This document shows positions 1 through 9,400 of a DNA stretch of 64,000 nucleotides, one piece after another. Under the pieces are notes generated by a model, which was not told the origin of the DNA, made no database searches, and saw only the letters and a program-made list of their open reading frames with translations. Numbering within the stretch: position 1 is the first letter of the stretch; each line of letters opens with the position of its first letter. Made by a program: the position numbers and the translations under genes. The stretch is taken from NCBI RefSeq assembly GCF_000018405.1, contig NC_009943.1, positions 289,255 to 353,254 of the forward strand, given 5' to 3'. The stretch is from Desulfosudis oleivorans Hxd3 (lineage in GTDB: Bacteria; Desulfobacterota; Desulfobacteria; Desulfobacterales; Desulfosudaceae).

Positions 1-2
1 AA

Positions 3-476
3 AACGAGGTACAGAGCTACCTTGTTTCCCCGCCATCCCAATGGTCCTGGAACGCCTGGAAAGGTTTTTACGCCGAGGTTCAGCAACAACTTCAGGATGG
101 AAACTGGGATTATGTACCCAATCCAGCGGGTGGATTCCTCGGGTTTTGGTGGCATTTTGTTGGGACAGACGAATACGAGATCTATTTGCAACTTGAGCAG
201 GAAAATCTTTGTTTCAAAATCTTTGTAGAGAATGCGGAAAAGCGGCGTCATCTTCGCCAACACTGGTACGAGAAAATCATTTTAAAATGCTCGGAGCATG
301 GGCTTAAAGCAAGGCGTCCAGGCCGTTTTGGCAACGGGCGATACATGACGGTTGCGATTATGGATCAAGATTATCGTGCAGTAGATGATAAGGGCATCAT
401 CAAAATGGCTGAAACCCTGAAAACACTTAAAGCGGCTCAGTCTGTTATGGATGGCTGTATGATGGGGAAGAGATGA
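3..476 (+). CDS. C-terminal part of an unidentified protein, 5' end outside the window
   Basis: An open frame runs from the first bases to a TGA and lacks a start, so the gene begins upstream of the window. The visible 157 residues are rich in Trp and aromatic residues and end in a basic segment. The pattern, a WxxFY helix, then GFLGFWWHF, an alternating strand and a WYEK helix, recalls C-terminal halves of PD-(D/E)XK nuclease-superfamily proteins found in defence islands. No catalytic motif lies in the visible part, so that is only a guess. Its stop overlaps the next start by 4 nt (ATGA), which makes it translationally coupled to the FtsZ-like gene and probably part of the same operon. Confidence 0.6.
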   Translation, partial: NEVQSYLVSPPSQWSWNAWKGFYAEVQQQLQDGNWDYVPNPAGGFLGFWWHFVGTDEYEIYLQLEQENLCFKIFVENAEKRRHLRQHWYEKIILKCSEHGLKARRPGRFGNGRYMTVAIMDQDYRAVDDKGIIKMAETLKTLKAAQSVMDGCMMGKR

Positions 477-1021
477 GCACCGGAATCGGGGAAACAGATT
501 TTATGATTGCCGTTGCCGGGGGCGCGGGGATCAACTGCGCAAACCGCCTGATGGAAAGAAAGCTGAACCGGTCCTGGTTTATGGCGGTGGACACCGACGT
601 GTCGGCTCTTGCCCGGTGCGCGGCCTTTCGAAAGATCACGGTAAACAGCCGGGAGACCGGGGCCGATTTTGAGCAGCGGGTGTCGCCCCTGCTTGGTCAC
701 CGGCGGCGGCTGTTTGTGATTGCGGGCCTTGGGGGCGAGGCCGGTTCCAGTTTTGCCCTGTGGCTTGCCGAATATGGCAGCAGGCGGCAGATGAGTGTGG
801 AGTGCTTTGTGTTTCTGCCGTTTCTGTTTGAGGGCGCAAGAAATCAAAGGGCTGATGAAACATTAGAAAAGCTGGAGCCGATTGTTTACCGGCTTCATGT
901 GTTTAAAAACGATGACTTGAGAAACCGCAACTTAAACGCCATGACAATGACGCAGGTCTTTGACGTGTTGCACGATGCGGTGTTTTGCAGGCTTGCCCCC
1001 TGTCTTGAACAAGGGGGCTGA
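473..1021 (+). CDS. FtsZ/tubulin-like GTPase-domain protein with degenerate loops (FtsZ-A)
   Basis: This 182-residue protein follows the FtsZ N-terminal domain element by element. It has a T1-like AVAGGAGIN (13-21), an FMAVDTDVSAL strand equivalent to FtsZ AVNTDxxAL, a T4-like GLGGEAGSS (85-93) in place of GGGTGTG, FLPFLFEGARNQ in place of the LPFSFEGKRR strand, and HVFKNDDL in place of IVIPNDRL. The protein ends where FtsZ would pass through the core helix, so the activation domain with the catalytic T7 loop is missing. The altered T4 loop makes strong GTP binding doubtful. It overlaps the preceding gene by 4 nt and sits two genes before a second, better-preserved FtsZ-like gene. FtsZ superfamily membership is well supported; the role is unknown. 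Confidence 0.75.
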   Translation: MSTGIGETDFMIAVAGGAGINCANRLMERKLNRSWFMAVDTDVSALARCAAFRKITVNSRETGADFEQRVSPLLGHRRRLFVIAGLGGEAGSSFALWLAEYGSRRQMSVECFVFLPFLFEGARNQRADETLEKLEPIVYRLHVFKNDDLRNRNLNAMTMTQVFDVLHDAVFCRLAPCLEQGG

Positions 1022-1078
1022 CCTTTATGTCCGGGATTTACAACCGGATAAAACTTGTACCAATAAAAGGAGGTTATC

Positions 1079-1636
1079 ATGAACGCCAGGCTTATTATCA
1101 ACAACCGTGAAGTGCTGCTGGGGCACCGGCATCTGGAAGAATTTGTATTTACTTTGGATGATGACCCGGCTATGCGGGAGATTTTTCATGAACTGGCCAA
1201 GTCCCCTTCCAGCGAAATCCGCAAGGATATTTCCGGAAACCAGTACCTGTCCGAAGAAACCCGCCGGCTCCTGATCGCCGATACCTCTCTGGAAGTCATG
1301 CGCGCCATTATTCTTTCTGATGAGGCCCAGGCACTCATGACCCAAAGCGATCTGGAACGATACCTGGCCACCGGCGATGCCGAGATCCTGAGGGCACTGG
1401 CCATTAATTTAAAAGAGTTGGCGCGGAAGTATAAAGTGTGCGACTTAAACTGGCTCTGCGAAAACCTGATCCGCCATCCTGATCCGGCAACCCGCTACAA
1501 CCTGGCGGCAAATATATACACGCCGGCCGCTTTTTTGAAAAAACTGGCTGGCGATGATGACGTTGATGTTGCCCGAAAAGCAGCGGAAACCCTGCGGGAA
1601 GTCGGCAACGGCTTTGATCCGGATGATGATGAATAG
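1079..1636 (+). CDS. HEAT/LRV-like alpha-helical repeat protein
   Basis: A 185-residue acidic protein built of helical pairs with repeating patterns such as SPSSEIRKDISGNQYLSEE, HPDPATRYNLAANIYTP and DDDVDVARKAAETL. These resemble HEAT or leucine-rich-variant repeats, in which each unit carries a Px-(x)R-x-x-A-A core. Such solenoids usually mediate protein-protein contacts. The start has a strong ribosome site (GGAGG, 7 nt upstream). It sits between the two short FtsZ-like genes and its 3' end overlaps the second one, so it is a candidate scaffold for them. No enzymatic motif is visible. The acidic tail DPDDDE is notable. The repeat call is by eye. Confidence 0.65.
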   Translation: MNARLIINNREVLLGHRHLEEFVFTLDDDPAMREIFHELAKSPSSEIRKDISGNQYLSEETRRLLIADTSLEVMRAIILSDEAQALMTQSDLERYLATGDAEILRALAINLKELARKYKVCDLNWLCENLIRHPDPATRYNLAANIYTPAAFLKKLAGDDDVDVARKAAETLREVGNGFDPDDDE

Positions 1637-2237
1637 GCCGACAATTGCAATCGTTGGTGTCGGCGGCGCGGGCCTGAATATGGTGAACTACCTGAAACGC
1701 ACCGGCATCAATGACCCTGATAGAGCACAATATATTGCGGTGAACTGTGACCGGGAGTCATTAAGTCGCTGTGAGGCGGACATCCTTCTGCCCATCGGCG
1801 TAAAATCTTTTGATGGCCCTGGCGCCAAGGGAAATGTTCGCCTGGGCCGGGACTGCGCCATTGAAAGCCGGGATACCATCATGCCGGCACTGGAGGCCTT
1901 CCAACTGGTTTTTATTGTTGCCGGCCTTGGCGGCGGCACCGGTACCGGCGCCGCCATTGAAATCGCACGAATGGGCAGGGACCTGGGCGCCATCACTGTG
2001 GCACTGGTCACACTGCCCTTTTCTTTTGAATCAAAAAAGCGAATGCAAAATGCCGAAAAGGGGCTGGCCGTCCTGGGCCAATTTACGGATGCGTTAATCG
2101 TCCTGCCCAACAACCGGCTTCGGCGGCTGGCGTCACTCCAACTTACCATAAAAGAACTGTTCGATTTGAGCAGTGAGCATATCCGCCAGGCCATCAGCGG
2201 TTTTATCCCGCTGTTGTATCAGGCAGAGGGATTATGA
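1629..2237 (+). CDS. FtsZ-like GTP-binding domain protein lacking the C-terminal half (FtsZ-B)
   Basis: A 202-residue protein with a near-canonical FtsZ GTP-binding domain: T1 VGVGGAG (10-15), AVNCDRESL, GPGAKGN, the tubulin signature GGGTGTG (101-107), LVTLPFSFESKKR and ALIVLPNNRL (155-164). The frame stops after a following helix at about residue 200, whereas FtsZ proteins need a further 120 or more residues with the T7 loop that completes GTP hydrolysis on the neighbouring subunit. The missing half is not in the next gene; a T7-like half occurs in FtsZ-C about 8 kb downstream. The start overlaps the HEAT-like gene by 8 nt. ATG codons at 1623 and 1626 are alternatives. The cell-division ftsZ is far longer, so this is a paralogue with a specialised role. 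Confidence 0.8.
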   Translation: MNRPTIAIVGVGGAGLNMVNYLKRTGINDPDRAQYIAVNCDRESLSRCEADILLPIGVKSFDGPGAKGNVRLGRDCAIESRDTIMPALEAFQLVFIVAGLGGGTGTGAAIEIARMGRDLGAITVALVTLPFSFESKKRMQNAEKGLAVLGQFTDALIVLPNNRLRRLASLQLTIKELFDLSSEHIRQAISGFIPLLYQAEGL

Positions 2238-2779
2238 ATAAAAGCCATAAGTCACTGAGAGAGGAAAGATGCATGGAACAAACAAAAGTACTGGTGTATT
2301 TTAACCAGAAAAAAGGGGTATTCAGTGTTGAAACCCTTGAAGGCGAAAATAAAGGGAGGGTTATTGCCCACGTTCAAAAAATAACGCTCACGGAGTGCAG
2401 GTTCAGCAAAAATAAAGACAAAACAGCCGGTATAATCGGCATGTGGCAGGAACGGTTCAGGGATATGGATCCGTCAAGGGCTGTGGGCCACTATTTTGAG
2501 GCCGAAGAAGACGCAGACGGGTTTTCACCTGTTTATTATGGTGAACTATTTAAGTATGATTCCAGGTCTGAACGGTATATTGTAGATGATGATGGCGATT
2601 TCATGGCCTTCTCTCACGAGACGAGCCAGGAACTCCAGAACGACCCGAATTTTGAACAGGCAACCCTTGACAAACCGGCCCTGGTCTGTATGGATCTATG
2701 GGAGGACGAAGACCCGAAGGCAGAGGATGTAAGGGGGATCGCCTATTATTGGCGAAAAAAAAGCAAAAAACTTTCATGA
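2234..2779 (+). CDS. Protein of unknown function in the FtsZ-like cluster
   Basis: I do not recognise this 181-residue protein. It is acidic, with many aromatic residues (GELFKYDSRSERYIVDDDGD), a mixed strand/helix pattern and a basic tail, and has no signal peptide or membrane segment. The first ATG overlaps the stop of FtsZ-B by 4 nt (ATGA), which argues for coupling. An in-frame ATG at 2273, preceded by GAGAGGAAAG, is a good alternative and would give 168 residues. It lies within the same closely spaced + strand series, so it probably works with the FtsZ-like proteins. Confidence 0.7.
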   Translation: MNKSHKSLREERCMEQTKVLVYFNQKKGVFSVETLEGENKGRVIAHVQKITLTECRFSKNKDKTAGIIGMWQERFRDMDPSRAVGHYFEAEEDADGFSPVYYGELFKYDSRSERYIVDDDGDFMAFSHETSQELQNDPNFEQATLDKPALVCMDLWEDEDPKAEDVRGIAYYWRKKSKKLS

Positions 2780-2834
2780 AACAATCGGGTCGGGAGGAAA
2801 AACGGCTTGCGACACCTTTAGAGGGGGGTATCAA

Positions 2835-3257
2835 ATGTCTGAAAAAGATACAATTACCGGCGTTAAGCCCTGTCCGTTTTGCGGGCAAGCGGATATATCT
2901 GTGCGTTCAGAGACCATCCCTGTTCTCGGGGGGACTGGGGATCTGCAGGAAGTAACTATATATCAGGTGTGCTGCAAGACCTGTAACGCCGAAGGCCCCT
3001 CCCTCATGGTAAAAACAACCGCAAAGCACGCCGAATCTGAAGCCGCAGTCCTTGAACAGTGGAACCAACGCCTCGGGCGGCACAAGGATGCACCTCCCAA
3101 TCTTAAAAACTGCCCCTTCTGCGGGGAACAGCCGGAAGTGCTTCGCGACCCTGAACCTGCACCCATACTCGTTGAAATCTTCTGCTCCGACTGCGGCGCC
3201 ACAGGCCCGGCAAATGATAAAGACGATCTGATGGTGCTCTGGAATAAACGAGCGTGA
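2835..3257 (+). CDS. Tandem Lar-like zinc-ribbon protein
   Basis: A 140-residue protein with two copies of a module seen in Lar-family restriction-alleviation proteins. Copy 1 has KPCPFCG near residue 11, CCKTCNAEGP in the middle and a terminal WNQR. Copy 2 has KNCPFCG, CSDCGATGP and a terminal WNKR. Each copy therefore has two CxxC pairs able to bind one zinc. In Rac prophage and related phages Lar protects unmodified DNA from type I restriction, but many Lar-like ribbons have unknown roles. The same double module is fused to the DNA polymerase encoded at 6412-10065, which ties this gene to that polymerase. A GAGGGGGG ribosome site precedes the start. Confidence 0.75.
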   Translation: MSEKDTITGVKPCPFCGQADISVRSETIPVLGGTGDLQEVTIYQVCCKTCNAEGPSLMVKTTAKHAESEAAVLEQWNQRLGRHKDAPPNLKNCPFCGEQPEVLRDPEPAPILVEIFCSDCGATGPANDKDDLMVLWNKRA

Positions 3258-3889
3258 CTGACACCATTATGGAATATAAAATTCAAGCAGATCCCGAACA
3301 ACTGCAACCCTGGCCGGCTTTAAAGAAAAAACTCAGCACCAGCGCCCCGGAAATACCTGGGGGTGGATTCAGGCAATCCCGACGGGTCCAGGGGATGATA
3401 GATTGCCACAGCCTGGCAAGGGGCTACAGCCAGCTCTTTATTTATATACAAAAGGGGTTGGGTGCGTATGCGGTAGAAATATCGAAAATGATCAAAACAA
3501 TTTATTCCATTAAAGACAGTGATATAAGGCTCCGGCTTTACCTGGCCGCATTTGGCGACCCGGAGTTGACCGTCCACCCCCGGCCATACACGACCTACGG
3601 GTACAAAACAGCAACAAGGACAATAGTGGAAAACTTGGCCGGTGAGGGCATAAAAACGCCTTGCCTCCTGGATACCCTGGATATGAATCCTTATTTAAAA
3701 GCCGGGCAATACAGAAGGGCTGACAGGGGCTTGATCATCATTTTTGCAAGTGCGTTGGAAGATGTGCGGTTTTCAGAAACAGCCATGGAAAAACTGTCGA
3801 GGCAGAAAAACAGCTATATAGTGGCGGTAAGCGGAGAAGAGGTTAAGGGTGCATTGTTGCGGCAACCAAATTTTGAACAGGAGGGTTAA
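3254..3889 (+). CDS. Unknown protein, possible degenerate vWA-like fold
   Basis: A 211-residue protein that I do not recognise with confidence. The segment from about residue 60 shows alternating hydrophobic strands and amphipathic helices (QLFIYIQKGL, VEISKMIKTIYSI, RLRLYLAAFGD, RGLIIIFASALED, NSYIVAVSG), compatible with a von Willebrand A-type Rossmann fold. The metal-site DxSxS motif is absent, so this is at most a degenerate version. It starts with GTG overlapping the Lar-like gene's stop (GTGA), which indicates coupling. The next gene follows after 1 nt. vWA proteins often act as adaptors in multi-gene bacterial systems, but that is only an analogy here. Confidence 0.6.
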   Translation: MTDTIMEYKIQADPEQLQPWPALKKKLSTSAPEIPGGGFRQSRRVQGMIDCHSLARGYSQLFIYIQKGLGAYAVEISKMIKTIYSIKDSDIRLRLYLAAFGDPELTVHPRPYTTYGYKTATRTIVENLAGEGIKTPCLLDTLDMNPYLKAGQYRRADRGLIIIFASALEDVRFSETAMEKLSRQKNSYIVAVSGEEVKGALLRQPNFEQEG

Positions 3890-3890
3890 C

Positions 3891-4859
3891 ATGCAAACTT
3901 TAGTTCGAGACGTAGAAAAATTATGGAACGGCAAGAAAGCTTCCTTTGAGCAAAGGATCGCTGGTTGGGTAAATGACGTTAATAAAAACAAAGCAAAGAC
4001 GGAAGAAGCAAGAAAGAGGTTTCACCAGTGGGACCCTCTCCGAGTGTACACGAGTGTATCAAGAATAAAAAATGCTCCGGCTTACTTTTCGCTCCGTTTC
4101 TTTGGGCAGGAAGTAGCAGTGATTCAGGCAAATGGGAAACAAGCGGTCCAGCTTAGCATTGAGCCAAAGCATGTAAACTGGACCGAAAGAGACTTTGATA
4201 AAAATTTTCGTTCTAAGTTTAATGCAGGTAAAATCCCATGGGATAGTGCACGCGCAAAGCGTTTTAGAGAACTATTCAAGGCAATTAAAAATCCGACGCC
4301 ACATTCTCGTGAGCACCTTGTTGAGACAGAGATTATAAATAGCATGAAAAAGTTTCCGAGTAAGTCAGGAATTTCTAATATTCAACCCGTTTTCTTTGCA
4401 GATTGCCCTCTCCAGGTCCCTCTCCCAATAAAAGGTTCTTCAGGTGTTCCTGAGGAGAGTCGTGGTGGAAATATGGACATACTGGCTCGAAGAGGAAAAG
4501 GTGGAAGAAATGCAAGGCTTTCTGTGTGGGAATTGAAAAAACCGGGTATGCCAAACGCTGCTCTAATAAAAGCTATCAAGCAGAGTATTATATATGCGAG
4601 TACTCTCAGAATGGTGTTGCGTTCACAGTCAGGGCCAGAATGGTATAAGCTATTTGGCTTTAATGGTCGTCTTCCTAAAAATTTAAAAATTGAGGCTGTT
4701 CTAACAATCGCCCATAAAGATAAAGATGAATTTGAGCAGGCCAAAAAGACACTTTCACCATGGACACCATTATGCATGGGCAACGACTCTATTCTTCCAC
4801 ATGTTGCCTACTACAATGACGCGACGTACAAGGTCCAACAAATCATACCCATTAATTAA
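3891..4859 (+). CDS. Putative PD-(D/E)XK-family nuclease
   Basis: A 322-residue protein whose central region carries a plausible PD-(D/E)XK active site: D196 in NMDILARR followed by E214 and K216 in VWELKKPG, on adjacent predicted strands. The N-terminal 150 residues are basic and rich in aromatic residues (RVYTSVSRIKNAPAYFSLRFFG) and may bind DNA. The ATG follows GAGGG by 6 nt. The gene is visibly more AT-rich than its neighbours, which suggests separate acquisition into the cluster. It could be a restriction-like or repair nuclease. The nuclease call rests on the motif alone and no subfamily is assigned. Confidence 0.6.
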   Translation: MQTLVRDVEKLWNGKKASFEQRIAGWVNDVNKNKAKTEEARKRFHQWDPLRVYTSVSRIKNAPAYFSLRFFGQEVAVIQANGKQAVQLSIEPKHVNWTERDFDKNFRSKFNAGKIPWDSARAKRFRELFKAIKNPTPHSREHLVETEIINSMKKFPSKSGISNIQPVFFADCPLQVPLPIKGSSGVPEESRGGNMDILARRGKGGRNARLSVWELKKPGMPNAALIKAIKQSIIYASTLRMVLRSQSGPEWYKLFGFNGRLPKNLKIEAVLTIAHKDKDEFEQAKKTLSPWTPLCMGNDSILPHVAYYNDATYKVQQIIPIN

Positions 4860-4870
4860 ATAGGGGAAAA

Positions 4871-6196
4871 ATGCAAATAATTCCCCACAAAGGCACCCAC
4901 ATGATCGGCGGGACCTGTGTTGAGCTGCGGGCTGAAGGGCAAGGCCTGCTGCTGGACATGGGCATGCCCCTGGTCAACCCGAATGGAACGGAGTTTGATG
5001 AGAATACGGTCAAGCGGCCGATAGAAAAACTGATGGCGGACGACATTCTGCCCCGGGTGCCGGGCCTGTATGACAAGTCTGAATGCAACCTTGCCGGTAT
5101 CGTGCTGACCCATGCCCACCGGGATCATTTCGGCCTGAGCCAGTTTGTAAAACCCGACATTCCGATATTTGCCGGCCAGACCACGGCCGACCTGATCGGC
5201 GCTATCCGCCTGTTTTTTCCGGATCAGCTTGACCCCGCCCGCCTGACAATCATCAAGGCGCACTGGCAGCCGGTTACTGTCGGCCCCTTTACCATCAAAT
5301 CGCATCCAGTGGACCATTCCGCACCGGGCGCCATGGCCGTGGAAGTGGAAGCCGCCGGCAAAAAGGTGTTTTTTACCGGGGATCTCCGCGCCCACGGCTA
5401 TAAATACCGGACATTTGAAAATCTTCTTAAAAATCCACCGAAAAACGTGGATGCCATGCTGATGGAGGGATCATCCCTGGGCAGAGGCCCCACGGAATAC
5501 GCCTACCCCGATGAGTCTTCGGTTAAAGAAGCCCTGATCAACGAAATTAAAGATGACCCTAACCTGGTACTTTTGTTCTGCTCCTCCCAGAATGTGGACC
5601 GGGTTGTCAGCGCCTGCCGGGCAGCTCAAGCAACAGGCCGTGAACTGGTGATGGATTATTATACTGCCTACATTTTGTATCTTTTAAAGAACACATCAAG
5701 AAACATTCCCCAATTTTTCTGGGATGAAGTCCGTCTTCTGTCGTGGCCATGGCACGTTCACGCATTAGAAGAAAATGGGCACAAGGGGTTTGTTATTACA
5801 CTTAACAACAAGGGCGGCACCGTCAAGCCGGAGGAAATTTTCAACAACCCTGACAAATTTCTTGTTCTGGCCAAACCCAACAGGACCCTGCCGACTCTGA
5901 CTAAAGGCCTTGGGGCCGATCAGATCACCTGCATGTGGTCCATGTGGTCCGGCTACCTGAAAGACCCGGAAAAAAATTTTGCCGCCTTTCTCCGGACTAA
6001 AAATATCCCCGACGGGCAGATCAAACACATCCACACCAGCGGCCATGCCACCATCAAGGACCTGGGCCGATTGGTCAAAGCCGTCAATCCCGGACTCCTT
6101 ATCCCCATCCACACCTTCCACCCGGATGATTATGATCAGTTCATCGACCCGGCCAGGGTCAAGGTATTAAATGACGGGGATGTTTGGGAGATTTAA
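4871..6196 (+). CDS. RNase J/beta-CASP-like metallo-beta-lactamase fold hydrolase
   Basis: A 441-residue metallo-beta-lactamase protein. The zinc motif THAHRDH is at about residues 78-84, followed by HPVDHSAPGA and FFTGDLRAHG for further ligands. The C-terminal segment IHTSGHATIKDLGRL followed by LLIPIHTF matches the end of RNase J and other beta-CASP enzymes, which cut or trim RNA or DNA. It is shorter than RNase J (about 550) and lacks that protein's C-terminal domain. It follows the nuclease gene by 11 nt and precedes the polymerase gene by about 215 nt. An in-cluster nucleic-acid processing role is likely; a small-molecule hydrolase role cannot be excluded. Confidence 0.8.
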   Translation: MQIIPHKGTHMIGGTCVELRAEGQGLLLDMGMPLVNPNGTEFDENTVKRPIEKLMADDILPRVPGLYDKSECNLAGIVLTHAHRDHFGLSQFVKPDIPIFAGQTTADLIGAIRLFFPDQLDPARLTIIKAHWQPVTVGPFTIKSHPVDHSAPGAMAVEVEAAGKKVFFTGDLRAHGYKYRTFENLLKNPPKNVDAMLMEGSSLGRGPTEYAYPDESSVKEALINEIKDDPNLVLLFCSSQNVDRVVSACRAAQATGRELVMDYYTAYILYLLKNTSRNIPQFFWDEVRLLSWPWHVHALEENGHKGFVITLNNKGGTVKPEEIFNNPDKFLVLAKPNRTLPTLTKGLGADQITCMWSMWSGYLKDPEKNFAAFLRTKNIPDGQIKHIHTSGHATIKDLGRLVKAVNPGLLIPIHTFHPDDYDQFIDPARVKVLNDGDVWEI

Positions 6197-6250
6197 AGCG
6201 AATATTTCACCCTTCGCCCGGTGTCAGTTGTTTTTCAAAAGCGTCTTATC

Positions 6251-6267
6251 GTTCCGTCATCTGGAAC
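6251..6267 (+). promoter_or_regulatory. Operator-like palindrome GTTCC-N7-GGAAC, copy 1
   Basis: The sequence is GTTCCGTCATCTGGAAC. It is followed after 10 nt by TATAAT (6278-6283). Copies 2 and 3 have the same arms, the same 7-nt spacer and the same 10-nt distance to a -10-like hexamer, upstream of two other genes. Confidence 0.7.
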
Positions 6268-6312
6268 AACCCAAATCTATAATTTGATTAAACAGGATCG
6301 CTGCGCATTGAA

Positions 6313-6373
6313 TGGCAGGAGCAGACCTGCGTGTCTGCCCGGTCAAAGGGCGGACACAAGGTTCGCCCCTGCG
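6313..6373. repeat. Dispersed palindromic intergenic repeat (REP-like)
   Basis: The unit begins GCAGGAGCAGACC and ends GGTTCGCCCCTGC, with GTCTGCCC and GGGCGGAC facing each other around a short centre, so it can fold into a long hairpin. It is non-coding and sits between the operator/promoter and the polymerase gene, so the hairpin would be in the leader RNA. Only one copy of this family is visible in the window. Confidence 0.6.
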
Positions 6374-6411
6374 TAAATATCGATTAAACAGTTAAGTCCA
6401 AAGGAGCCGCC

Positions 6412-9400
6412 ATGACGACCGTCCCAGATCAATTTGTCCATCTTCATGTTCACACCTGCTACAGCCTGCTGGACGGGATAATTCGCCCGGACGATCTGGT
6501 TGCGCGGGCCGTTGAATACAAGATGCCGGCCGTGGCCATCACCGACCACGGCACCATGTTCGGCGTTATTCAATTTTACATGGAAGCCGTCAGGGCGGGC
6601 ATTAAACCCATAATCGGCTGTGAATGCTATGTGGCGCCGCGGACCATCGCCGACAAAACACCGGCAGACCACGCCGGCCTGTCCCATCTTGTTTTGCTGG
6701 CCGAAACCATGGAAGGCTATCGCAACCTCTGCCGGTTGGCCACTATCGCCCAGCAGGACGGTTTTTTTCACAAACCCCGGATTGATAAAGCATTGCTACA
6801 AAAACACGCCAAAGGCCTGATCGGTCTGTCTGCCTGCCTGAAAGGAGAAATACCCCACCTGATCTGCAGGGGCAGGCAGGACGAAGCCGATGCCGCGGCA
6901 CGGCAGTATTGCGATATGCTGGGGGACAGAAATTTTTTTCTGGAAGTCCAGAACAACGGCCTGCCCGAACAGGAAACGGTCAACAACGCCCTGCTGGACA
7001 TGAGCCGGCGACTTTCCATCCCCCTGGTGGGCACCAATGACTGTCATTACCTGGACCCTGAAGACAGCCGTGCCCACGAGATTGCCTTATGTCTTCAGAC
7101 AGGCCAGACCATCCACGATACCGACCGGCTTAAGTTTGATACCAACCAGCTCAACTTCAAGTCCACCGGGGAGATGTGCGTTTTTCTGGAGCCCTTTCCC
7201 AGGGCCGCGGCCAACACCGTAGCCATTGCAGAGCGGTGCCAGGTGGCCTTTGACTTCAGCGCCCGGCATTTTCCCGTGCTTGAAACACCACCGGGCAAGA
7301 CCATGGCTGACATGCTTGAAGATAGCGCCATGGCCGGCCTGAAAAAACGATGGCAGCACATTTGCAAGCAGAGCAGCCACGCCGATAAATCGGTTTATCA
7401 ACAGCGGTTAGCGTATGAGCTGGCTGTAATCAATGAGATGGGGGCCCCCGGCTACTTTCTGATCATAGCCGATTTTATTGCGTATGCTAAAAACAACGGT
7501 ATCCTCACCGGCCCGGGCCGGGGATCTGCGCCCGGCAGCCTGGTCTGTTACTGCCTGGGCATCACCGGTGTTGATCCCATCGAGCACGGTCTGCTGTTTG
7601 AACGGTTTTTGAACCCGGAACGAAACGTCATGCCGGATATCGACGTGGACATCTGCATTAACGGCCGGGAAAAAATACACCAATATCTGATGGACAAATA
7701 CAACCGGGATGACGGGGAGGACTATGCGGCCTGTATCGCAACTTTAGGCACCATGAGAAGCAGGGCCGCTCTCCGGGAGGTGGGTCGGGCGCTGATTATG
7801 CCGTTGGACGACGTGAACAAAGTCGCAAAGCTGATACCGCCTGGCGCCAGAAGTCTGGACGACGCCCTGAAAAAAGAGCCGGCCTTGAGGGCACTGATCG
7901 ATTCAAAACCAGAGTTTGGTGAGCTGATGGACGTCATCCGGAAGCTGGAAGGGTTGCCGTTCCATATTCTTATGAACGCCGCCGGGATTGTCTTGAGCGA
8001 TAAACCGTTGACCTGTTACACGCCCTTATATCGTTTTAAAGGTGAAATGATAACCCAGCTTGACGCCCGGTCGTTGGAAACCATGGGGTTGGCCAGGCTG
8101 GACCTGCTGGGCATGAGGGACCTGACGGTTATCAGCGATACCTTGCAACTGATAAAGAACCAGGGCCGGCAAACGCCGGACCTTTCCCGGATAGACACCA
8201 CGGACGCCGCCACCTGTCAGCTTCTGTCCAAAGGAGACACTTTCGGTGTGTTTCAGCTTGCAAGCACCGGCATGAAAGAGCTGCTGGTAAAAGCCCGGCC
8301 GCGATCGCTGTCTGAAGTTGCCGTGCTGATCGCCCTGTATCGTCCAGGCCTTTTGGAAAATGGCATGGTTGCAGATTACCTTGGAAGAAAACAAGGCCTG
8401 AAAGACACAACTTATCCCACGGCGAAACTGGAACCGATTTTAAAAGAGACCTGTGGCCTGCCGGTCTATCAGGAGCAGATCATGCAGGCGGTCCAGGTGC
8501 TGGCAGGCTACACGCCGGGACAATCCGACGATTTTCGCAAGGCGATGGGAAAAAGGATAGCCGAAAAAATTGCAGATCACCGCCAACGGTTTATTAACGG
8601 CGCCGCCGCCAAAGGCATTGACAAAGCCACGGCGTTGCAACTGTTTGAACAACTCGAATACTTTGGCGCCTATGGATTCAACAAAGCCCACAGCATCGCC
8701 TATGCCTTCATTGCCTGGCAGATGGCATGTCTCAAAGCGCACTTTCCAGCTGAATTCATGGCGGTGTGGCTGGACATAAGTTTCGGGTGTGTAGACAGGA
8801 TCGCCCGCTTAATTGGTGAATGCCGCGACAGCAACATCCCTGTCCTGCCGCCGGATGTCAATCAAAGTGCCAGACAATTTACAGTGGTCAACGGGCAGAT
8901 ACGATGCGGTCTGGCATGCGTCAAGAAAACAGACAAAGGACTGATAGACGCAATTATTGCCGAGCGCACCGCCGCCGGTCCATTTGTATCCCTGTCTGAT
9001 TTCTGTAACCGCATGTCGGCCGGGCGTCCGGAACTACTGCAGGATAGAAAAGCTCTTGAAAACCTGGTCAAAGCCGGTGCGTTTGACAGCACCGGCGCCA
9101 CCCGGTCGCAAATGATGGCAGTTCTTGATGAGATTTTGAAGCCGTCACTCGATCTACAACAGCCCCGAAAGCCGGCTGTCCCGGCTCTGCCGGAGGTCGG
9201 CGAATGGTCCCCACACCTTCGGCGGGCCCTTGAAAAAAGGGCGATGGGAATCTGTTTAACCCCGGCGCCCCCGGCATATTGTCATGCAAAATTGAAGCGC
9301 CCGACTACTACCCCCCTGTGCTCCATTTACGAAAATCCTCAAGGCGGCCGGGTCGCTGTCGATGGTATCTGGAAAGCGGTTGAGTATAAGCAGGGCAAAG

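Larger units (their letters stand above)
6197..6411. promoter_or_regulatory. Intergenic control region upstream of dnaE-Lar
   Basis: This 215-nt space holds an operator-like palindrome at 6251-6267, a perfect TATAAT at 6278-6283 exactly 10 nt further on, and then a dispersed palindromic repeat at about 6313-6373. The polymerase ATG lies 128 nt after the TATAAT and has AAAGGAGCC in front of it. The palindrome covers the position a -35 box would occupy, and no TTGACA-like hexamer is present, which suggests regulated transcription. Confidence 0.6.
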
